Of a stretch of DNA of 64,000 nucleotides, positions 49,711-60,841 are shown in pieces. The notes under the pieces were generated by a model. That model worked only from the letters and a program-made list of their open reading frames with translations, was not told where the DNA came from and ran no database searches. This stretch comes from Trichomonas vaginalis G3. Taxonomy: Eukaryota > Parabasalia > Trichomonadida > Trichomonadidae. Location of the stretch: contig NW_026529174.1 of NCBI RefSeq assembly GCF_026262505.1, positions 248,001 through 312,000 of the forward strand, read 5' to 3'. Within the stretch, counting starts at the first letter, position 1. Each line of letters begins with the position of its first letter. Made by a program: the position numbers and the translations under genes.

Positions 49711-50592
49711 TTAATATGCAATTAAAATCATCTCAATAATGAGTCCATCCTTTCCATCTTTAGGTAGCACAACATCTTTCATTGAAGAAGGTTCGACAAG
49801 TCTTATGTTAAACTTACTGACAAAGTTTGTTATACTATAATGCTTCGGCGGCGAATACATGTAGTTTGAAAGACATAATATAGATTCTTCAGCAAATTCA
49901 CTTATACTGGATTTTATAACAATGTTCTCACGAGACCAAATACCACCAATTGACAATCTTGTAAGCAATCCTGCTGAACCTTCTACTGTAAACGTCGATG
50001 GTAACATTCCACGAAGGTCATCTATTGACATCGTTGAGTCACTGTATTTAAATATTTTCTTAAAGCAATCGTCATTATCTAACCATGCAATAGCTTTGAA
50101 GTTTTCATTCGAATATACATCTGCTTCATTAAATGTAAAACCTGACTTCTTTGCAGAGATGACTTTAAAATCTATTGAGTTTGTTTCAAAATTATATGCT
50201 ATGGTAACTTCTGAAGGTAATGGATGCCCTTCCGCAGTCAGTTGTTCTCTCACTACCGTTTGAAGCTTTGTATTAAAAACTTTCATGTCATCTCCTGTAT
50301 CTAAGTTCACATACACAGCAACAGGGAAACTATCTTGCTTCTTTGTTTCATCATTATATCTCAAAACATTAAAGTTCTTCAATAATATTGTTCTTCCTGC
50401 TGGAATACTTCGAACCTGTCTGATTTCAATAGCTTTCTCACCTCCTACATACTCTACCCAGTGTCTTGGATATTCATAAGTATACTGACTTTCTTGAATT
50501 TTGGTAGGTTTCATCATAACATGTTCATAGTATATCTTTATACTCTTGTCAGTTAGACTCGGTGCTATGTTCTGAATATTTCTGACTTGCAT
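49711..50592 (-). CDS. Polinton virion-type (minor capsid-like) protein
   Basis: 293 residues from the first ATG (MQVRNIQNIAP). The frame is open further upstream, but that would overlap the divergent ATPase gene at 50609. It is rich in beta-like segments (VEYVGGEKAIEIRQVRSIPA, VTIAYNFETNSIDFKVI) and ends KDGLIIEMILIAY, resembling the end of the minus-strand protein at 3695-4174 in copy 1. Position next to the packaging ATPase suggests a capsid component, possibly the major or a minor capsid protein. The two starts are 16 bp apart. Confidence 0.6.
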   Translation of the reverse strand: MQVRNIQNIAPSLTDKSIKIYYEHVMMKPTKIQESQYTYEYPRHWVEYVGGEKAIEIRQVRSIPAGRTILLKNFNVLRYNDETKKQDSFPVAVYVNLDTGDDMKVFNTKLQTVVREQLTAEGHPLPSEVTIAYNFETNSIDFKVISAKKSGFTFNEADVYSNENFKAIAWLDNDDCFKKIFKYSDSTMSIDDLRGMLPSTFTVEGSAGLLTRLSIGGIWSRENIVIKSSISEFAEESILCLSNYMYSPPKHYSITNFVSKFNIRLVEPSSMKDVVLPKDGKDGLIIEMILIAY

Positions 50593-50608
50593 TTTTAATG
50601 GAGATAAA

Positions 50609-51493
50609 ATGAAGCATTTAATACATGACGTAGATGAAGACATGAATGAAACTACAGACAAACTTAACTCTTCTCTCATTCTTCCTTTCAGCAAGGACTA
50701 TGAGTTCTGTTCAAATGGTGTGTATTTCTATTGTGGAAAGATGGGTTCAGGTAAGACATTTAACCTCATTCGTCATATCTATAACAGAACGTTTAGGAAA
50801 TGACTCATATTATGACCAAATCATTATATCAGCAACTTCAGACTCTATGGACTCAACAGCGAAAACATTTATGTCAAAAGTTCAAGCCTCTGTCGTTAAA
50901 GTTCCAGACAGTGAACTCATTGAATTTCTTCAACGTTACATTCGACGTAAGAGGAAATATTATGCCATCGTTGAATTTATACAGTCAGGAATGCAAAAGA
51001 CTTCTGAGGAGATGGAAAGAATTATTGACAAACACCACTTACGTCAATACTCAGGAGTTTACGATATGAAACGACTTACAAACTACATTCTGTCAAAACT
51101 TTCAAAATACCCCTTCAAAAAATATCCTTCAAACACTTTGTAGTTTGCGACGACTTCGCTGGAAAAGGTTTAGTGTCAAAACCAGACTCACCATTAGCTA
51201 ACATCATTACTAAAGTCAGACATTACCATTTAACTGTAGCAATACTTATGCAAACATGGAGGTTTTTAGCTTTAAACATAAAACGTCTCATAACTGACTT
51301 CGTTATCTTTCAAGGTTTCTCACGCTATGATATTGAACTCATTTGGAAACAGTCAGGTATAACATTACCTTTTGAAGAAATTTGGGAAGCATATAAGTCT
51401 CTCATCTCTCCTCGTTCATACCTTGAGATTCATATCATGACTAATACCATTAAAGTCAAAAATATTCCATGGGAACGACCAACATTGTTTTAA
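50609..51493 (+). pseudogene. Polinton packaging ATPase, copy 2 (broken)
   Basis: The Walker A loop CGKMGSGKTFNLIRHI near the start and later segments (HYHLTVAILMQTWRFL, FVIFQGFSRYDIELIWKQSG) match the style and order of the copy 1 ATPase (MAVQYFKAL, FIFSGFSRQQLNVMLYQ). FtsK/HerA-type genome packaging motor of the virion. The copy is broken. Confidence 0.75.
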
Positions 51494-51572
51494 AGTTTAA
51501 CCTTCAATTGACTGATGGTAAACAAATTCCATGCATCTCTGTCGCCATTTCTGTTAATATTTTTGCTGTCAT

Positions 51573-51890
51573 TCATATCATCCACTTCCCATCCGTTAGC
51601 TTTTGAGGATATGCGTTAGAATAGCTGTTCTTAAATGAAGGCTTTTCACCTTTGAGAGCATAAACTCTATAACTTTCTGCATACTTTATGTTTGAACCTC
51701 CTGAGCCATCATTGACATAAATTTTTATAGGCTTCCACCCTTTGTTCATGTTCCTGCTTCTTCCCTTAGCTCTTTTGTTCAGTAGTTCTACATCTTTATA
51801 CACAGCACCTGTCTCAGTGAATTCAACAATATTTTCATTCGTTAGCTTTACATTCAAACCCTTGTCGAGTATATTGTTCATTTCATACAT
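51573..51890 (-). CDS. Polinton protein, unknown
   Basis: 105 residues from ATG at 51890 (MYEMNNILDKGLNV). The frame is open further upstream, but that would overlap the divergent gene at 51916. It contains basic NKRAKGRSRNMNKGWKPI and a Gly/Ser segment. No family is recognised. The 25-bp divergent gap to the next gene copies the layout of other pairs in this element. Confidence 0.5.
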   Translation of the reverse strand: MYEMNNILDKGLNVKLTNENIVEFTETGAVYKDVELLNKRAKGRSRNMNKGWKPIKIYVNDGSGGSNIKYAESYRVYALKGEKPSFKNSYSNAYPQKLTDGKWMI

Positions 51891-51915
51891 ATAAAAGGTT
51901 TTTATTCTATATGAA

Positions 51916-52533
51916 ATGAGAAGCAAATCCATCTTAGCTGGTGCCGTTAATGTTCCAATTGAACCAACATCAAATGTTGACTCACGAACGACAAACAATA
52001 TTGTCATAAAGAACTATAGTTCAGAGTGTTTGAAAGAAAAAGAACCAGAACTTAAGTCGACCTTCGGTCTTGAATGGCGCCGTGAATTTAAACTCAGCTT
52101 CAAACGCTAACGCTACATCAGATGTTAAGTTAGAGTATCCACCACTGGACCAATTCTTTCAAGAGAAGCCAACGACAACCCTTACACAAATGTTCAAACA
52201 AATCCTTCAGATAACGTAGACCATTACCTTCTTCAGTTATACCAAACAATTTTACTCAAAGACGATAAGAAGCTTTTGACAAATCTTATAAGTAAGAACC
52301 AAATAATTCTAACAAAGGAGGACCTTGAAAATATTATATCACGAATAACAGGAAAGCAATGTGTCATTGACTATCTCGACCCTGAAATCGAATGCTGTGG
52401 TCAAACGCCACCATTCATGAAAATAGGTAACATCCGCATCATTGAAACACCAGGAACTACAGGAGTTGAGTTTAAGTATAAATATTTGCGAACGAGTATA
52501 CAAAACTATCTAATGACTATAAGCTTTGTTTGA
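51916..52533 (+). pseudogene. CCG-motif Polinton protein, copy 2 (broken)
   Basis: Counterpart of 3030-3629: same basic start (MRSKSILAGAV) and the same late motif (EIECCGQTPPFMKIGNIRII). The gene is broken. Its conservation between two divergent Polintons marks it as part of the core set. Confidence 0.6.
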
Positions 52534-52549
52534 AATATGTTTTAGTAAA

Positions 52550-52789
52550 TTAAAGCAATTTGTAATATCTATCCAAAACTTCTTCAACAGTATCGAACTC
52601 ATCTTCATAATGCAAACCTAATCTTATTGACTTGGTGCAGTTTTCACTAACACAATATTTTTCTGTTCTCTTGACTGACATAACTAATTCATTTGTTTCA
52701 TCAAACAGCAACAACCAAAGTTCATGACCTAATACATAACATTCATACTTTATATTTTTAGCTCTGAGTTCTCTTGTAAGCTGTTGCAT
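52550..52789 (-). CDS. Small Polinton protein, unknown
   Basis: 79 residues (MQQLTRELRAKNIKYECYVL..), mixed alpha/beta with three Cys. It overlaps the end of the upstream minus-strand gene by 40 bp, so it is probably translated from the same transcript. Function unknown. Confidence 0.45.
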   Translation of the reverse strand: MQQLTRELRAKNIKYECYVLGHELWLLLFDETNELVMSVKRTEKYCVSENCTKSIRLGLHYEDEFDTVEEVLDRYYKLL

Positions 52790-53526
52790 TTAATATTTTC
52801 TAAAAAGTCAACTTCAACAGTCATTCGCACTGGTGCCTTCAGTTCTACAGGCCCTCCTTGAAAGTCAACAAGTCTGAATTGCATGTCTTTCAAATTATGA
52901 GGACTAATGCGAACCCATTTACCTAAATGAGTTGCTATGACAGGAACGTTTGGAATGAACATTGAATTGACTGCATAACAGAAAGACTTATATTCTACTG
53001 AACCTTTACTATTAACTCCTGAAATACCTGTGACATTAGCTATTTTAGACTCAATGTACAAACAATTACCATAACATACGTATGGAACAGATTTCATCTC
53101 AATCGTTTTGTCAACACTTTTCAAAGGAAATGTCATATGGTATGCACCCAAAAGAAGTTGTACTCTATGACTCATTCTTGGTATCTTAAACTCCTTCGCA
53201 TAACTGAACTTCAAAACTCCTGCAATAAGTTTAACATTCATTAAGTTTTCTTCGTTATCCTTGTTTATTGTAGTATTTATGAGAGCATTTAACACTCCAG
53301 CTAATGTTTCCATCTTATATTCTACATTATTGTGAAATCTTATTTCGTGCTTCTTTCCATCTATTTCAATCTCCATGAAATCTGTTTCATCTGTTATAAC
53401 AAAAGTTGCGATAGTATTGAAGTCAACCATTCTGAATGCAAGCGCCTCATTCTGTAGACCTAAGTTTGTTTGTAGCTTTACTGTCCCGTATTCGTTTGGG
53501 TCTGTACTTTGCAAATAGAACAACAT
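52750..53526 (-). CDS. Putative minor capsid (penton-like) protein, copy 2
   Basis: 258 residues from the ATG at 53526 (MLFYLQSTDPNEYG). An upstream ATG at 53559 would overlap the divergent fibre gene, while 53526 leaves the usual short gap (17 bp). It is beta-rich throughout: VKLQTNLGLQNEALAFRMVD, HRVQLLLGAYHMTFPLKSV, SPHNLKDMQFRLVDFQGGPVE. It corresponds in layout to 4194-4904 of copy 1 and, as there, pairs with an opposite-strand neighbour. Probable penton/minor capsid by position; the fold is inferred only. Confidence 0.6.
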   Translation of the reverse strand: MLFYLQSTDPNEYGTVKLQTNLGLQNEALAFRMVDFNTIATFVITDETDFMEIEIDGKKHEIRFHNNVEYKMETLAGVLNALINTTINKDNEENLMNVKLIAGVLKFSYAKEFKIPRMSHRVQLLLGAYHMTFPLKSVDKTIEMKSVPYVCYGNCLYIESKIANVTGISGVNSKGSVEYKSFCYAVNSMFIPNVPVIATHLGKWVRISPHNLKDMQFRLVDFQGGPVELKAPVRMTVEVDFLENIKCNSLQENSELKI

Positions 53527-53543
53527 TTTATTCTCATTAAAAT

Positions 53544-56500
53544 ATGAGTATAGCTGCATATGCGTATGAAGCTGACAGAGCTAAACGTTTATATTTTGGT
53601 CAATACTCTCTCACACTTACTGACAAATATATTGTTATTTCTGATGGAAATACTGAGAAATATATAACATGGAAGGACTATGAAAAGTTTGACCCTATTT
53701 TAACTCCATGTACTATGCCGTTTATAAAGGACGGTGAAATTATTGAAAAGATAATACAACCGTATATAAGTCTGTTCATGAAGCGTTAGAATATATGTTG
53801 AATCATAACCCAAAAGATTTGACCAAGCACTACACCATGTGCAATGCCTTTTATTAAGGACGGTGAAATCGTAAGAGTTCGGATTCAACGGTTTACACAG
53901 CTGTTCAAAACAGTTTACAAAACATTTTAGCGAATATCTTTAATTCAGAAACTACAGAAATAAAATTACCGTATATATACAGATGCTAAAGAAATTAAAT
54001 CAAAAACGACAACATTATTTACGTCACTTAATGATTTAATGACTTATATCATTAATATTCCTGCACCAACTACAGCATTTGATCCAAACTCGACGGTTTG
54101 CAGTGTACCTTTCATAAATGACAGTTCATTAATTGCTTTAAGGGATTCGAACAGTAAATGAATCATTAAAGGCGTCATTAATGAAAATCATTGATTTTAA
54201 TCATTCACGAATACATATAATTCATTCATTAATGTTTCATATGCTTCTAAAGAAGGTGAGCCAAAAACTATCGATAAAGCGGTGTATGAAATAAAAGCAT
54301 CAACGACGAAATTGAATTCGTTAACTTTTGACGGTGATAGTTTCGTTAATGACATAACATCAGGGAAAACAATTTTAACGAAAGAATATTTAAAATCTCA
54401 TGTTAGTGAGTTCGTTGAAATTGAAAAAGAAGGTGGAATTAAGTTCGATCCACTGAATTTCATTTTCAGCTTAGCGAATGCAGATTAATTTTGCTGAATG
54501 GACAACTATACAGAGTGAAATAAATGCAATATGGACGTTTTTGGGGTCAAAAGCGGGCAATGGGTGAGCTTGTAAATGCTGCAAGAACATTAGGTGAAAC
54601 AGGAAATTTTGTAGATGGTTTTAAAAGACTTGTTTCAAATGTTTTAACAAACACAAAGAAATTATTTAGATATACCATACATAACGGTCAGATTTTCGAA
54701 CAGGTAGCAACAAACCCTCCGGTTATGGCTGCGTTGATGATGGTTAGAGATATAAAACCACGTAACGACTGGAACGAAGAACATGAACAACAGGATACTG
54801 GTCGGGTTATTCGAGACATTAAAAACGTGTATCCTGAAGTTATTGATTTATTTAGAGGAGTTAATGATTCAATTTCAAAACATTCTATAACCCTCGATGA
54901 AGAGAATAAATTAACAGATTATATATTCGTCATTATTGCAGAATTAATGAAGAGAATAAATGAAAAAGGAATTGGTGATATCATTAATGTCAGCGATGTA
55001 ATGATGAAAAGAAATTTTGACTCATTATTTACAAAACCGAAAACAGAATATAGTCTTTATGACGTAATTACCGAATTAATGAAAAAGATTAATGATAATA
55101 AGAGTTCTGGCGGAAGAGTTGAATTAGAAGTGAATGATGTTAATGAGAAATTAGCCGAAAAAGCAACAAAAATGAGCTTTTAGCTCTGAGTGATAAAGTC
55201 AAGAACCACGTTCATTATATAACTTCAGACGAACAGATTATAACGGACTACCATGGATATTTAACACGAAGTGATGAAGTGAAGACGGAAGATGTTAATG
55301 AAAGAAGATATAAATACATTCGTGCTAAAGGTTATGACATAAGCTGTACTGTACAGTATGACACGGTAAAGCACCAGAAGCATTTAGTTATAACGATGAA
55401 ATTTATGCCTCTACTTTCTCTGTTAAAGGTGTATTAGTTGAACCAAGATTTACTTTGAGAGTTAAGTCAAAAATAACGTTTGAAGATGCTATTAAAAGTA
55501 AAGCTGACAAAGTTGAACTCGAAGCAATGAACAAAGTTTTGAAATCTCATAAACACAACATCTCCGATATAAATGAACTTCAAGCTACATTAGACAGTAA
55601 AGCCGACAAGAACCATACACATAAATCCTTCACTACTGTTAGAGCAGACGACATAATATTGAACTATACCCTTGGTTCAAGTGCACCTTTAGAGAATCCA
55701 AGTACAAGCGTAAAAGATACACTAAACTCCTTAAATAGTAAATGTATGAACATTGAAGGTCATGTCAGAAACTTTGAAACACATGAACTACCAGCAATGT
55801 TAGATAAAAAAGCAGATAAAGAACATACACATAAATCCTTCTCAACTGTTGCTATAGAAAGTATTGAAGGAACGGTTGGCGGAACTGGTGGGAATGCATT
55901 ATATTATAAACCTCCTAACTTTCCACAAGGTTTAACATCGAATGAAAACATAACAACGAAGAAAGAAATTAGCTGTAAAAATGTTTATGTCATGGATGAT
56001 GAAAATAATGTTAAATTCACTGCTCAAGATTTATATGATAATAAAGCTGACAAGAACCATACACATAAATCCTTCACTACTGTTAGAGCAGACGACATAA
56101 TATTGAACTATACCCTTGGTTCAAGTGCACCTTTAGAGAATCCAAGTACAAGCGTAAAAGATACTCTTAACAATTTAGATAACAGTTGCAGGAATATCGA
56201 AGATCATGCCAGAAACTTTGAAGCATATGAACTACCAACAATGTTAGATAAGAAAGCAGACAAAACAGAGCTTCAAACATTAAAGACAGAAATACTTCAA
56301 ACATTATATCCTGTTGGTTCTATTTATACATCAATGAACTCAACAAATCCATCAACAGTTTTAGGTTTTGGTATGTGGAAGCAGATTGTAGATAAATTCT
56401 TATACTGTGCTAGATATTCAAAGCAAACAGGAGGTTCGAAGAAAATTAAAGAAGCAAACCTTCCACCGCACACTCATACAGGAACTACAAACACAACAGG

Positions 56501-56732
56501 TAATCATTCACATTCAATAACAAAAAGAGGTTATATAAATCTTGCAGCAGGTTCGGATAGACAGGGAATGAATAGATATGATATTTCAAGTGACCCAGTA
56601 GATTCAAGCACAGGTATTTTCTGTGGAACCACAGGAAATCATTCACACACTTTCACAACAAATCCAACAGGCTCGGGTGCAGATTATATGCCACCATTTG
56701 TGACTATATTCGCATGGTACCGCGTTCAATGA
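53544..56732 (+). pseudogene. Long fibre-like gene with tail-collar tip (broken)
   Basis: A longer relative of the copy 1 fibre. The start (MSIAAYAYEADRAKRLYFGQ) parallels that fibre's N-terminal region. The shaft carries repeated TVRADDIILNYTLGSSAP and KADKNHTHKSF units. The tip matches the tail-collar type: YPVGSIYTSMNSTNPST, LPPHTHTGTTN, GNHSHTFTT, FVTIFAWYRVQ. The tip is much more similar to copy 1 than the shaft is, which suggests exchange of tips between elements. The gene is broken in several places. Confidence 0.75.
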
Positions 56733-56772
56733 ACGCGCTTGAGCCTAGAATAAAATCTTTAACTTTACATAA

Positions 56773-57857
56773 ATGAGCTTGAAAGAAGTATTCGAACAAC
56801 ATCCATGGAGGTCATTTAAGAAGTTCAATGAAGCTGCAAAGAGTTGGGGATTTACTAACAGAGCTGAAGTGAAAAGGTTCTTTGACAAAAATGTTGTACA
56901 TCAAACAAAAATAAACCCTTACGACTACTTTTTACCAATTTACTCCAACACTCCTGACGCATACCAATTTGACACTCTCATTCAAAGCAGAAAAGGAGGA
57001 CATAACCATTCCTCATCTTCATTAATGTTAACACTCGCAAAGCATATGCATATCCAATGAGGAATAAAGGAACTCGTGAAGTGTTAAGAGTTTTACAAAA
57101 GTTTGTAGCAGAACATAGCCCAAGTACTTTAACATCAGACCAAGACAGTGCATACCTCAGCAATGAAATCACAGATTTTCTCATTAAGCATAACATAACT
57201 CACTACACTACTGAAGACCATAACCATAACATACTCGGTATCATTAATCGCTTCATAAGAACGCTCAGAGATTTAAATCAAGAGCGAGACTTTACCGAAG
57301 AAACAATGAAACATTTTCTCGAAGTATATAATTCCTCAACACATTTTACAACAGGACATACACCAAATTCAATGACACAACAACAAGAAGAAAAGTATAT
57401 ACAAAAGAAACGAAGCCAAACACAAAATATCAGAAATTCAACACAATTTACCCTCATTCCTGGTACAAAAGTTCGTGTAGTTCTTGACGACAAACCGTTG
57501 ACAAAGAAACGTTTAAGGTTAAGTAGAAACTATTATATCGTAGACTCTACGCAAGGTAATGGATATCTTATAAAAGCTGCTGACGACTCTATTGCGTTTT
57601 ACCCTCGTCACAAATTAGTTGAAAGTAGTAATGGCAAACTTGCTGAAACCATTGACGAAGCAAAGCGAGGAGTGGTTATTGAAATACTTGGCTATAACAT
57701 AAACGATGACACTTATAAAGTAAGATATGAAGGAGGCGTTGAAGATGTTATACCATCTAAGAACTTGAGAGAGTCAAAGCCAACACATCTGGGACCATTA
57801 GAGCGGGAGTACTGGAAAGACAAAAATATACCAGAAAGAATAAGAAAATTCTTCTAA
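56773..57857 (+). pseudogene. Retroviral-type integrase, copy 2 (broken)
   Basis: The rve integrase lies in its usual place after the fibre: an N-terminal PWRSFKKFNEAAKSWGF region, core motifs TLTSDQDSAYLS and HNHNILGIINRFIRTLRDL, then TGHTPNSM and a C-terminal SH3/chromo-like part (IPGTKVRVVLDDKPLTKKR, then a YKVRYEGGVEDVIPSKNLRE stretch). It inserts Polinton DNA with short target duplications. The copy is broken. Copy 1 keeps only a remnant of this type plus a second, different integrase. Confidence 0.85.
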
Positions 57858-57967
57858 ACTTTTTCATTAGATGTAAATCAGACATGAACGAGAACAGTCA
57901 TGATATCATTAATGGTACCATTTATTTTTGTCATAAATTTACACCAAAAATATATTTTAGGTGAAGA

Positions 57968-57981
57968 GGTGAGATCTCACC
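57968..57981. promoter_or_regulatory. Palindrome GGTGAGATCTCACC upstream of KilA-N
   Basis: A perfect 14-bp palindrome about 115 bp before the KilA-N start; same placement as 6368-6381 in copy 1, where both half-sites carry the compensating T/A instead of G/C. Confidence 0.5.
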
Positions 57982-58095
57982 CGTTTTTTCACCTCTTTTT
58001 TCACCCTCACGAATTTTCATGAATTTCCTTAAGATAGAAAAAATAAAGTTAGTTTTATTTTTATTTATTTTTTTATTTTGTATGTAAAGACAGTA

Positions 58096-58743
58096 ATGTC
58101 AGTCGAAGCAAAAACATTCACTAACAAATCTAATGGCGAAACATTCACAAAAGGCACTTATAACGGTATTGAAGTCTTACGTAGAGACAAGGATGGTTAC
58201 ATTAATGCAACAAATATGTGTCAGCAGTTTAGGAAAGACTTTAGAAAGTTGTTGGAAAATAAGTCCTGGGAAGAGTATTATAAGGCATTTTGTGAAGAAT
58301 ATAGCAACCGTCTGAATTCCGGCGGTTGCTTTTTATACAAAATTCATGCAGGAATTCCTGATGAAATCAAACAGGTTAGAGGAACGTATGTAGACCAAGA
58401 CTTATAAACTATATAGCAATGTGGACTTCTCCAAAATATTGCATAGCAGTTGGAAAAATTATGGACTCCATAGACAAGAAAGTTCATGAGAAATTAGATG
58501 AAGAAGAACTCGAAGATACAGTAGAGAATGCTAAACATTTGTTTGAAGAAGAAGTTAGAAAAACGTGTGAAAAACAATTAGAACAATGAACGTGAGATAT
58601 GTTATGGTTATAGAGATTCTTCATACGAACTAGACCAATGGGAACAAGAAGATTTAAAGAGAGAATTTAGAGAATATGAACTCGCTAAGATAGCATTAGA
58701 AGCTGCAGAAAGAAGTTAAAAGTTTGGGGTCGTTTTGTACAAA
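58096..58743 (+). pseudogene. KilA-N domain gene, copy 2 (broken)
   Basis: Nearly the same sequence as the KilA-N gene at 6481-7143, including the leader AATAAAGTTAGTTTTATTT, the YNGIEVLRRDKDGYINAT motif and the coiled tail. The copy is broken. The close match contrasts with the divergence of most other genes and indicates recent exchange between Polinton lineages. Confidence 0.85.
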
Positions 58744-58850
58744 AATATTGTGAGTAAATGAACCATTTATTTTTATCATAAACGACCAAAAATATATGTT
58801 TACGTTAATGTTTTTAGGTTATTCAATAATTAATTATTTTGAAGAACTGA

Positions 58851-58941
58851 AGGTGTCACTCGGTTAATTAACATCTCTGAAAAATGATGACAACATGACA
58901 TCACATTTTGACGAAGTGCAAATCTTCACTTCGTGTCAAAA
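58851..58941. repeat. Left inverted repeat of cargo cassette, copy 2
   Basis: AGGTGTCAC, CGGTTAATTAAC and ATGATGACAACATGACAT match 7226-7308 of copy 1. A hairpin TTTTGACGAAGTG / TCACTTCGTGTCAAAA follows (58906-58941). Both recur inverted at 60650-60813. Confidence 0.8.
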
Positions 58942-59197
58942 TGCAAAAAAATAATGCTGAAATGAAATATATTTTTGGTCAAAGCTTCCACGAGAGAAAG
59001 ATTCCCCATTCGCTAAGGATTCCAAAAATGAAAAATCATTGATTTCGGCTGAGAAAAACGCAAAACCCTTCTTCCACGGGAACAAAGAAATAAAGAAGAA
59101 ATAAAGTAAATTTTTATTTATTCACGTGGAAGATAGAGCACTTTTATGACACTTTTTATTCACGACAAACAAGACAAACAAAGAAAATAAGAAATAC

Positions 59198-59269
59198 GGC
59201 GCTGTCGCGGTTCGAACCACAGACCCTGACCCTCCATAACACCACCTTAGACCACTGTGCTACGTAGCC
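59198..59269 (-). other. tRNA-like sequence (A- and B-box)
   Basis: Read on the minus strand, TAGCACAGTGG fits an RNA polymerase III A box and GGTTCGAACC a B box, at about the right spacing, with GGCTACG at one end and GCGCC at the other. The acceptor and anticodon stems do not pair properly and the T-loop is one base short, so this is at best a decayed or tRNA-derived element. It overlaps the last codons of the 59260-59685 gene. Confidence 0.35.
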
Positions 59270-59685
59270 TGTCGACATAAGATTTTAATAATTGCATATT
59301 TGACGTAAATTTTATTTCCATCTAGCTTCCACCGCATAAGATATTCATACGTGTTTGTAAGACATTCATTAAACTTCTTTTCTATTGCATCTAATCTTGC
59401 GTTATTTTTTTCAATAACTTGTCTGTATTCTTCATCATCTCCAGCAGTGTTTGGGTCTTCACGTTTAAAATATTCATTGTTAACCAATTTTTTATCTACA
59501 AATTTTATTAGTGTTTGATTCACTTCGTTATGATAACGGTCATATTCTTTCAATACGTAAGTGAAGACAAAATGCGTCGTACCTTCAATCTTAAAGCTTA
59601 AAGAACTTTCAACACAGTTTTGAGGGTCTGTCAGTGCGTCAATGAGATAGTATTCGAAGTCAGTCAATAATCTTTTTAAAGTCAT
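59260..59685 (-). CDS. Cargo gene of Polinton copy 2, unknown
   Basis: 141 residues from MTLKRLLTDFEYYLIDALTD; its stop lies inside the tRNA-like sequence. An alpha-helical protein with a charged middle (YFKREDPNTAGDDEEYRQVI) and a long helix NNARLDAIEKKFNECLTNTY. No family is recognised. It lies between the cassette repeats where copy 1 holds its primase-helicase, so it is element cargo. Confidence 0.5.
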   Translation of the reverse strand: MTLKRLLTDFEYYLIDALTDPQNCVESSLSFKIEGTTHFVFTYVLKEYDRYHNEVNQTLIKFVDKKLVNNEYFKREDPNTAGDDEEYRQVIEKNNARLDAIEKKFNECLTNTYEYLMRWKLDGNKIYVKYAIIKILCRQAT

Positions 59686-59737
59686 TTCATACAGGATAAA
59701 ATTTAATGTTGTGAAGAAATAGTGTTTATCTCAGAAA

Positions 59738-59798
59738 AAATAAAGTTAGTTTTATTTTTATTTATTTTTTTATTTTGTATGTAAAGACAGTAATGTCA
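59738..59798 (+). promoter_or_regulatory. Duplicated KilA-N leader/promoter block
   Basis: AAAAAATAAAGTTAGTTTTA, then a T-rich tract and TTTTGTATGTAAAGACAGTA and ATGTCA, is a direct copy of about 58038-58101. The same AATAAAGTTAGTTTTA core precedes 6481 and 7375. Confidence 0.65.
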
Positions 59799-60615
59799 AC
59801 ATCAGAGAAACAATTGCTATCGTTCATGAAGCCATAAATGAAGAATACGAGTACATACAGTATAACAAACAGTTACGTCTTATTCGTTCAGTCAAAGATG
59901 ACATGTACCAAATGCAAAGTATTTTGAATGCTCTTCTTTCTACAAAGCAAGCATATCATTGGTTTGAAAACCAACAGGCAAAAGAACTTTTAGAAGAATT
60001 TCCTCATATGATTGCTTCCTCGGAAAACCGAGGGAAGAGATTCCGTACGAAAATCGCAAGAATTTGGCTCCTGGTTTGAAAGGTTATTATGTTCATAGAC
60101 TTTTAGTAAATGCTGTAGCAATGTGGGCTTCACTCGTTATGCTTGTTATATTTTCATGATGTTAGATGAACTATATAAAGCAGAACGTGGAGAGATGGAA
60201 AAGAAACTTCAAGCAAAAGATGAAGTCATTGAATCCAAAGACAAAAGCATACAGAAAAGAATACCAGTTCAGTACCAAAAGGAAAGGAAAAAAGCTATAA
60301 GTATATGATTTACGCTGAAGAGTTGGAGAAAGAAGAAGATAGAGATATGGTTATGTTGCATTTAGTGAGAAGAAACAACAAGAGCTTTTATGACTTAGCT
60401 AAGATATATAAATCTGACAGAAACTGGTTCTATCGTGAAACTTACCGATTTCAATGACACCGAATGAGCAAATAAAGGAAATTGTCAAAAATACTCTTCC
60501 TCAAACACACTATGACATCAAAGGTTGCACAATACTTACATTTAAAGAAGACTTAACATTACTGAAAGAAAAGAAATATAACAAATATTTCGACAACTTC
60601 AAAGAGGAAGAATGA
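59792..60615 (+). pseudogene. Second KilA-N-like gene (broken)
   Basis: The gene follows a copy of the first KilA-N gene's leader but differs inside. Segments such as KGYYVHRLLVNAVAMWAS resemble the end of a KilA-N domain, and ERGEMEKKLQAKDEVIESKD with DKSIQKRIPV is the coiled-coil style of poxvirus/NCLDV KilA-N proteins. A further part (ILTFKEDLTLLKEKKYNKYF) may be a C-terminal domain. The copy is broken in several places. Confidence 0.6.
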
Positions 60616-60649
60616 AAACTTACCGATTTCAATGAAAAACATTAACTTT

Positions 60650-60813
60650 TTTTTGACGAAGTGAAGATTTGCACTTTGTCAAAATTTAATGAAAAACATT
60701 AACGTAAACATTAACGATAAAATTTATTTCCTGGACTGTTGTCAAAATGTCATGTTGTCATCATTTTTAAAAGAAGTTAATTAACCTGGTAGCACATGGT
60801 GACGTGGTGACAC
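60650..60813. repeat. Right inverted repeat of cargo cassette, copy 2
   Basis: The hairpin TTTTGACGAAGTG.. (60650-60683) and the 77-bp block from TGTTGTCAAAATGTCATG to GGTGACGTGGTGACAC (60737-60813) are the inverted partners of 58851-58941 and close relatives of 9722-9923. Confidence 0.85.
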
Positions 60814-60841
60814 TTTCAGTTATTCAAAAATATATTTTTGC

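Noticed and set aside
59198-59269. Functional tRNA gene
   Set aside because: Acceptor and anticodon stems do not pair and the T-loop is short; kept only as tRNA-like.
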